A DNA stretch of 64,000 nt from Streptacidiphilus jeojiense (GTDB lineage: Bacteria; Actinomycetota; Actinomycetes; Streptomycetales; Streptomycetaceae), in assembly GCF_000719095.1 (NCBI RefSeq), contig NZ_JOEH01000006.1:289937-353936 (forward strand), in the 5' to 3' direction. A model generated the notes under the pieces. It had not been told where the DNA came from, searched no databases, and was given only the letters and a program-made list of their open reading frames with translations. Made by a program: the position numbers and the translations under genes. Below, piece after piece: positions 61,661 through 64,000 of the stretch (its first letter is position 1; every line of letters starts with the position of its first letter).

Positions 61661-62353
61661 ATGTCAGAGAATCGTCCAGGACAGGTCCTTTTGCCCCCTC
61701 AGTCAGCCAGCAGCCTCCCGCTCCGGATCGCCATCGTCGACGACGAGGCGCTGATCCGGTCCGGCCTCGCCATGATCCTGGGCTCCGCCCCGGACATCGA
61801 GGTGGTGGCGACCTGCTCCGGGACCGACGCGCTGAACGTGGTCAGGGAGCAGCGCCCGGACGTGGTGCTGCTGGACATCCGGATGCCCGACGTGGACGGA
61901 CTGACCCTGCTGCGCCGGCTGCGGGCGCTGCCCGAACCGCCGGAGGTCGCCATGCTCACCACCTTCGACACCGACGAGTACCTGGACCAGGCGCTGCGGC
62001 TGGGCGCCGGCGGCTTCCTGCTCAAGGACACCGAGCCGGACGTGCTGGCCCGCTCGGTCCGGGCGGTGGCCACCGGCGCCGGCTGCCTGTCGGCGCCGCT
62101 GCTGCGGCGGCTGCGGGCGGCCGAACGCCGCGGCGGCGTGCGCGGCGGCGAGATCATCGGGGCGCTGAGCGAGCGGGAGCTGCAGGTGCTGGGCTTCCTG
62201 GGGCAGGGGCTGTCCAACATCGAGATAGGCGCGCGGATGCACCTGGGCGCGGCGACGGTCAAGGACTACGTCAGCGCGGTGCTCACCAAGCTCGGGGTGG
62301 CCAACCGGATCCAGGCGGCGGTCCTGGCCGAGCGGGCCGGACTGCTCGAATGA
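61661..62353 (+). CDS. NarL/FixJ-family response regulator
   Basis: A 230-residue regulator. The receiver (about 22-140) has DDE near 28 and phospho-acceptor Asp in VVLLDIRMPD (near 72), with Lys in GGFLLKDTEP. The LuxR-type HTH (about 165-225; LSERELQVLGFLGQGLSNIEIGARMHLGAATVKDY) is intact. It starts at ATG 61661 with GGTGGAG. Its last bases overlap the kinase start as ATGA, so the pair is translationally coupled. The linked kinase at 62350 is its probable partner. Confidence 0.95.
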   Translation: MSENRPGQVLLPPQSASSLPLRIAIVDDEALIRSGLAMILGSAPDIEVVATCSGTDALNVVREQRPDVVLLDIRMPDVDGLTLLRRLRALPEPPEVAMLTTFDTDEYLDQALRLGAGGFLLKDTEPDVLARSVRAVATGAGCLSAPLLRRLRAAERRGGVRGGEIIGALSERELQVLGFLGQGLSNIEIGARMHLGAATVKDYVSAVLTKLGVANRIQAAVLAERAGLLE

Positions 62354-63570
62354 CCGGGCCGCGCAGCGTCCCCGCGCTCTGGCGCCGGCTGCCCCGGCGG
62401 GTGCGCCAGGCGCTGGTGACCCTGGTCCTGGTGGCCGCGTCCACCGTCGACGCCCTGCTGAACTTCCCGCCACCGCGCGACTGGACCTTCACCGTCTCCA
62501 TCGTGTCGGCGGCCTCGCTGCTGTTCTGGCGCCGGTTCCCGCGGCTGGTGCTGCTGGTGGTGCTGCCGGGGCTGTACGCGGGCACGGCCGTGCTGGCGGC
62601 CATGGCCGCCCTCTACAGCCTGGCCCGCACGCCCCGCCCGCACTGGCAGGTGTACCTCGGCGCGGGGCTGGTCGGCCTCGGCCTGTTCGTCCCCTGGCCG
62701 CTGCACCAGTTCACCGTGGAGACGCTGAGCGACCACACCCAGGACCTGATCTACGCGGTGATGCTGGCGGCCGGTCCGGCGGCGCTGGGACTGCTGGCGC
62801 GCACCAGGGAGGCGCTGTCCGAGCGGGTCGCCGAGCTGGCGACGCTGCGGGACCAAGAACGGGAGCTGCACGCCGAGACGGTGTTGGCCCGGGAGCGGGC
62901 CAGGATCGCCAGGGAGATGCACGACGTGGTCTCGCACCAGGCCGGACTGATCGCGGTGCAGGCCGGCGCGCTCCAGGTGACCGCGAAGGACCCGGAGGTC
63001 CGGGCCACTGCGGGCACCCTGCGCGGGCTGGCGGTGGCCACCCTGGAGGAGCTGCGCAGCATGATTCTGGTGCTGCGCGCGGCCGGCGCCGGACCCACCG
63101 AGCTGGCTCCGCAGCCCCGGCTGGCCGACCTGCCGCGGCTGGTGGCCGACTCGGACGTGGACGCCGAGCTGCGGCTGCCGGGCCCGGTGCCGCCGGCGCT
63201 GCCCGAGCCGGTGGAGCGCGCCGCCTACCGGACGGTGCAGGAGGCGCTGACCAATGTGCGCAAGCACGCCCCCGGCGCCCGCACCGAGGTGGAGCTGCGC
63301 TGCGTCTGGCCGAACGGCGGTCCCCCGGGCGGTGAGTCCTCGGCCGGGGAACGGCTGGTGGTCTCGGTGGTGAACGGCCCGCCAACACTGGTCCGGGACG
63401 GCACCGATCTGTCCGACCTGCCGCGCGGCGGGCACGGCCTGATCGGCCTGCGGGAGCGCGCGACCCTGCTCGGCGGCAGCTTCACCAGCGGCGTCACCTC
63501 GGAGGGGGGCTTCGCCGTACGGCTCAGCCTGCCGATCGTCGGTCCGCCCGAGGAGGAGCGCGCGGGATAG
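62350..63570 (+). CDS. NarL-type sensor histidine kinase
   Basis: A 406-residue sensor with about 5 membrane helices (about 20-150) and no large extracellular domain, a coiled segment (about 150-180), the HisKA_3 domain with phospho-His in IAREMHDVVSHQAGLIAVQ (near 194), and an ATPase domain with EALTNVRKHAPGA and GHGLIGLRERA. Typical of intramembrane-sensing kinases in streptomycetes. It overlaps the regulator gene by 4 nt. The pgi gene follows 43 nt later with its own ribosome-binding site and may be separately transcribed. Confidence 0.95.
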   Translation: MTGPRSVPALWRRLPRRVRQALVTLVLVAASTVDALLNFPPPRDWTFTVSIVSAASLLFWRRFPRLVLLVVLPGLYAGTAVLAAMAALYSLARTPRPHWQVYLGAGLVGLGLFVPWPLHQFTVETLSDHTQDLIYAVMLAAGPAALGLLARTREALSERVAELATLRDQERELHAETVLARERARIAREMHDVVSHQAGLIAVQAGALQVTAKDPEVRATAGTLRGLAVATLEELRSMILVLRAAGAGPTELAPQPRLADLPRLVADSDVDAELRLPGPVPPALPEPVERAAYRTVQEALTNVRKHAPGARTEVELRCVWPNGGPPGGESSAGERLVVSVVNGPPTLVRDGTDLSDLPRGGHGLIGLRERATLLGGSFTSGVTSEGGFAVRLSLPIVGPPEEERAG

Positions 63571-63613
63571 GCTCGGGCACGTACCGAACCTCTGCAGGAA
63601 TGGAGTCAACGCG

Positions 63614-64000
63614 ATGTCCGAGGGAACCCGTTCCGACCGGCTGCCGCTGGATCGGTCTCCGGAGTGGGCGGAGTTGGGAAAGCACCGGGCCGAGTTGGGT
63701 GAGGTGCACCTGCGGGAGCTGTTCGCCGCGGACGCCGGTCGTGGTGAGCGGTACAGCCTGCGGGTGGGGGATCTGTACCTGGACTACTCCAAGCACCTGG
63801 TGACCGATGAGACGCTGGGGCTGTTGCGGCAGTTGGCGGCGGCGCGCGGGGTGTTCGAGTTGCGGGACGCGATGTTCCGCGGCGAGAAGATCAACATCAC
63901 CGAGGACCGGGCGGTGCTGCACACCGCGCTGCGGGCCCCGCGGGACGCGGTGGTCGAGGTCGACGGGGTGAACGTGGTGCCCGGTGTGCACGCGGTGCTG
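63614..64000 (+). CDS. pgi: Glucose-6-phosphate isomerase (3' part missing)
   Basis: Interconverts glucose-6-phosphate and fructose-6-phosphate. 129 N-terminal residues are present, including the YLDYSKHLVTDETLG block (about residue 56) and RGEKINITEDRAVLHTALR (about 93), both diagnostic of Pgi. The gene runs off the right edge. The ATG at 63614 has a TGGAG site about 10 nt upstream. It is the only central-carbon gene near the two-component pair. Confidence 0.95.
   Translation, partial: MSEGTRSDRLPLDRSPEWAELGKHRAELGEVHLRELFAADAGRGERYSLRVGDLYLDYSKHLVTDETLGLLRQLAAARGVFELRDAMFRGEKINITEDRAVLHTALRAPRDAVVEVDGVNVVPGVHAVL

Overview
The window is very GC-rich DNA with GTG starts, AGGAGG-type ribosome-binding sites and a gene set typical of a Streptomyces-like actinomycete, most probably family Streptomycetaceae. 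Supporting signs are a DasR-like operator before nagB, a BTAD/LysM protein, an Rpf-type cell-wall hydrolase, a SigB/F-type sigma factor, an AldO-type alditol oxidase, GlnR-like boxes and a Cys leader peptide. The species cannot be named from this sequence alone. It reads as chromosomal: no integrase, transposase gene, phage gene or CRISPR array was seen, and the only mobile-element traces are two short MITE-like inverted repeats.

Layout. 1-3951: acyl-CoA synthetase (cut by the left edge), nagB, and a divergent AraC regulator/MFS exporter pair. 4099-8768: a large membrane LysM-BTAD protein followed by a secreted Rpf-LysM-M23 hydrolase. 8921-23701: mixed single genes and small operons (channel-like protein, arginase-like and YCII pair, 14-TM exporter, ArsR-like/SRPBCC/hydrolase operon, methyltransferase, L,D-transpeptidase lipoprotein, PP2C phosphatase, APC permease, isochorismatase/MarR, cold-shock protein). 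23981-33699: an eight-gene signalling module holding a NarL regulator, a receiver-only protein, a histidine kinase, an ABC ATPase with an FtsX permease, a receiver fused to a class III nucleotide cyclase, and, divergently, a cyclic-nucleotide-binding-domain protein with a metallo-beta-lactamase-fold hydrolase. 33707-38947: hydrolase, GlxA-like regulator, pentapeptide protein, NAD(P)-binding protein and alditol oxidase. 39317-48552: guanidine (or urea) nitrogen-assimilation cluster with permease, TetR regulator, two DUF1989 subunits, a biotin carboxylase and allophanate hydrolase. 48752-50281: a small leader peptide and an arylsulfotransferase-like protein. 50251-57504: acyltransferase, GNAT, CorA, and a phosphoesterase-EfeO-EfeB iron/haem locus. 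57616-64000: MerR regulator, initiator tRNA, DEAD-box helicase, SigB/F-type sigma factor, a NarL two-component pair and the start of pgi.

The strongest candidates for new biology are: (1) the 23981-33699 module, which appears to hold a sensor, a maker, a binder and a possible destroyer of a cyclic nucleotide together with an ABC exporter; an identical 14-bp palindrome sits at nearly the same distance from the start codons of two of its transcription units; (2) double control of the guanidine cluster by a 28-bp TetR-type operator and an adjacent four-unit GlnR-like box, with related sites repeated before the permease gene; (3) a Cys leader peptide before an arylsulfotransferase-like gene, suggesting sulfur-dependent attenuation. 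Functions are inferred from recognised motifs and context; nothing here was checked by database search.
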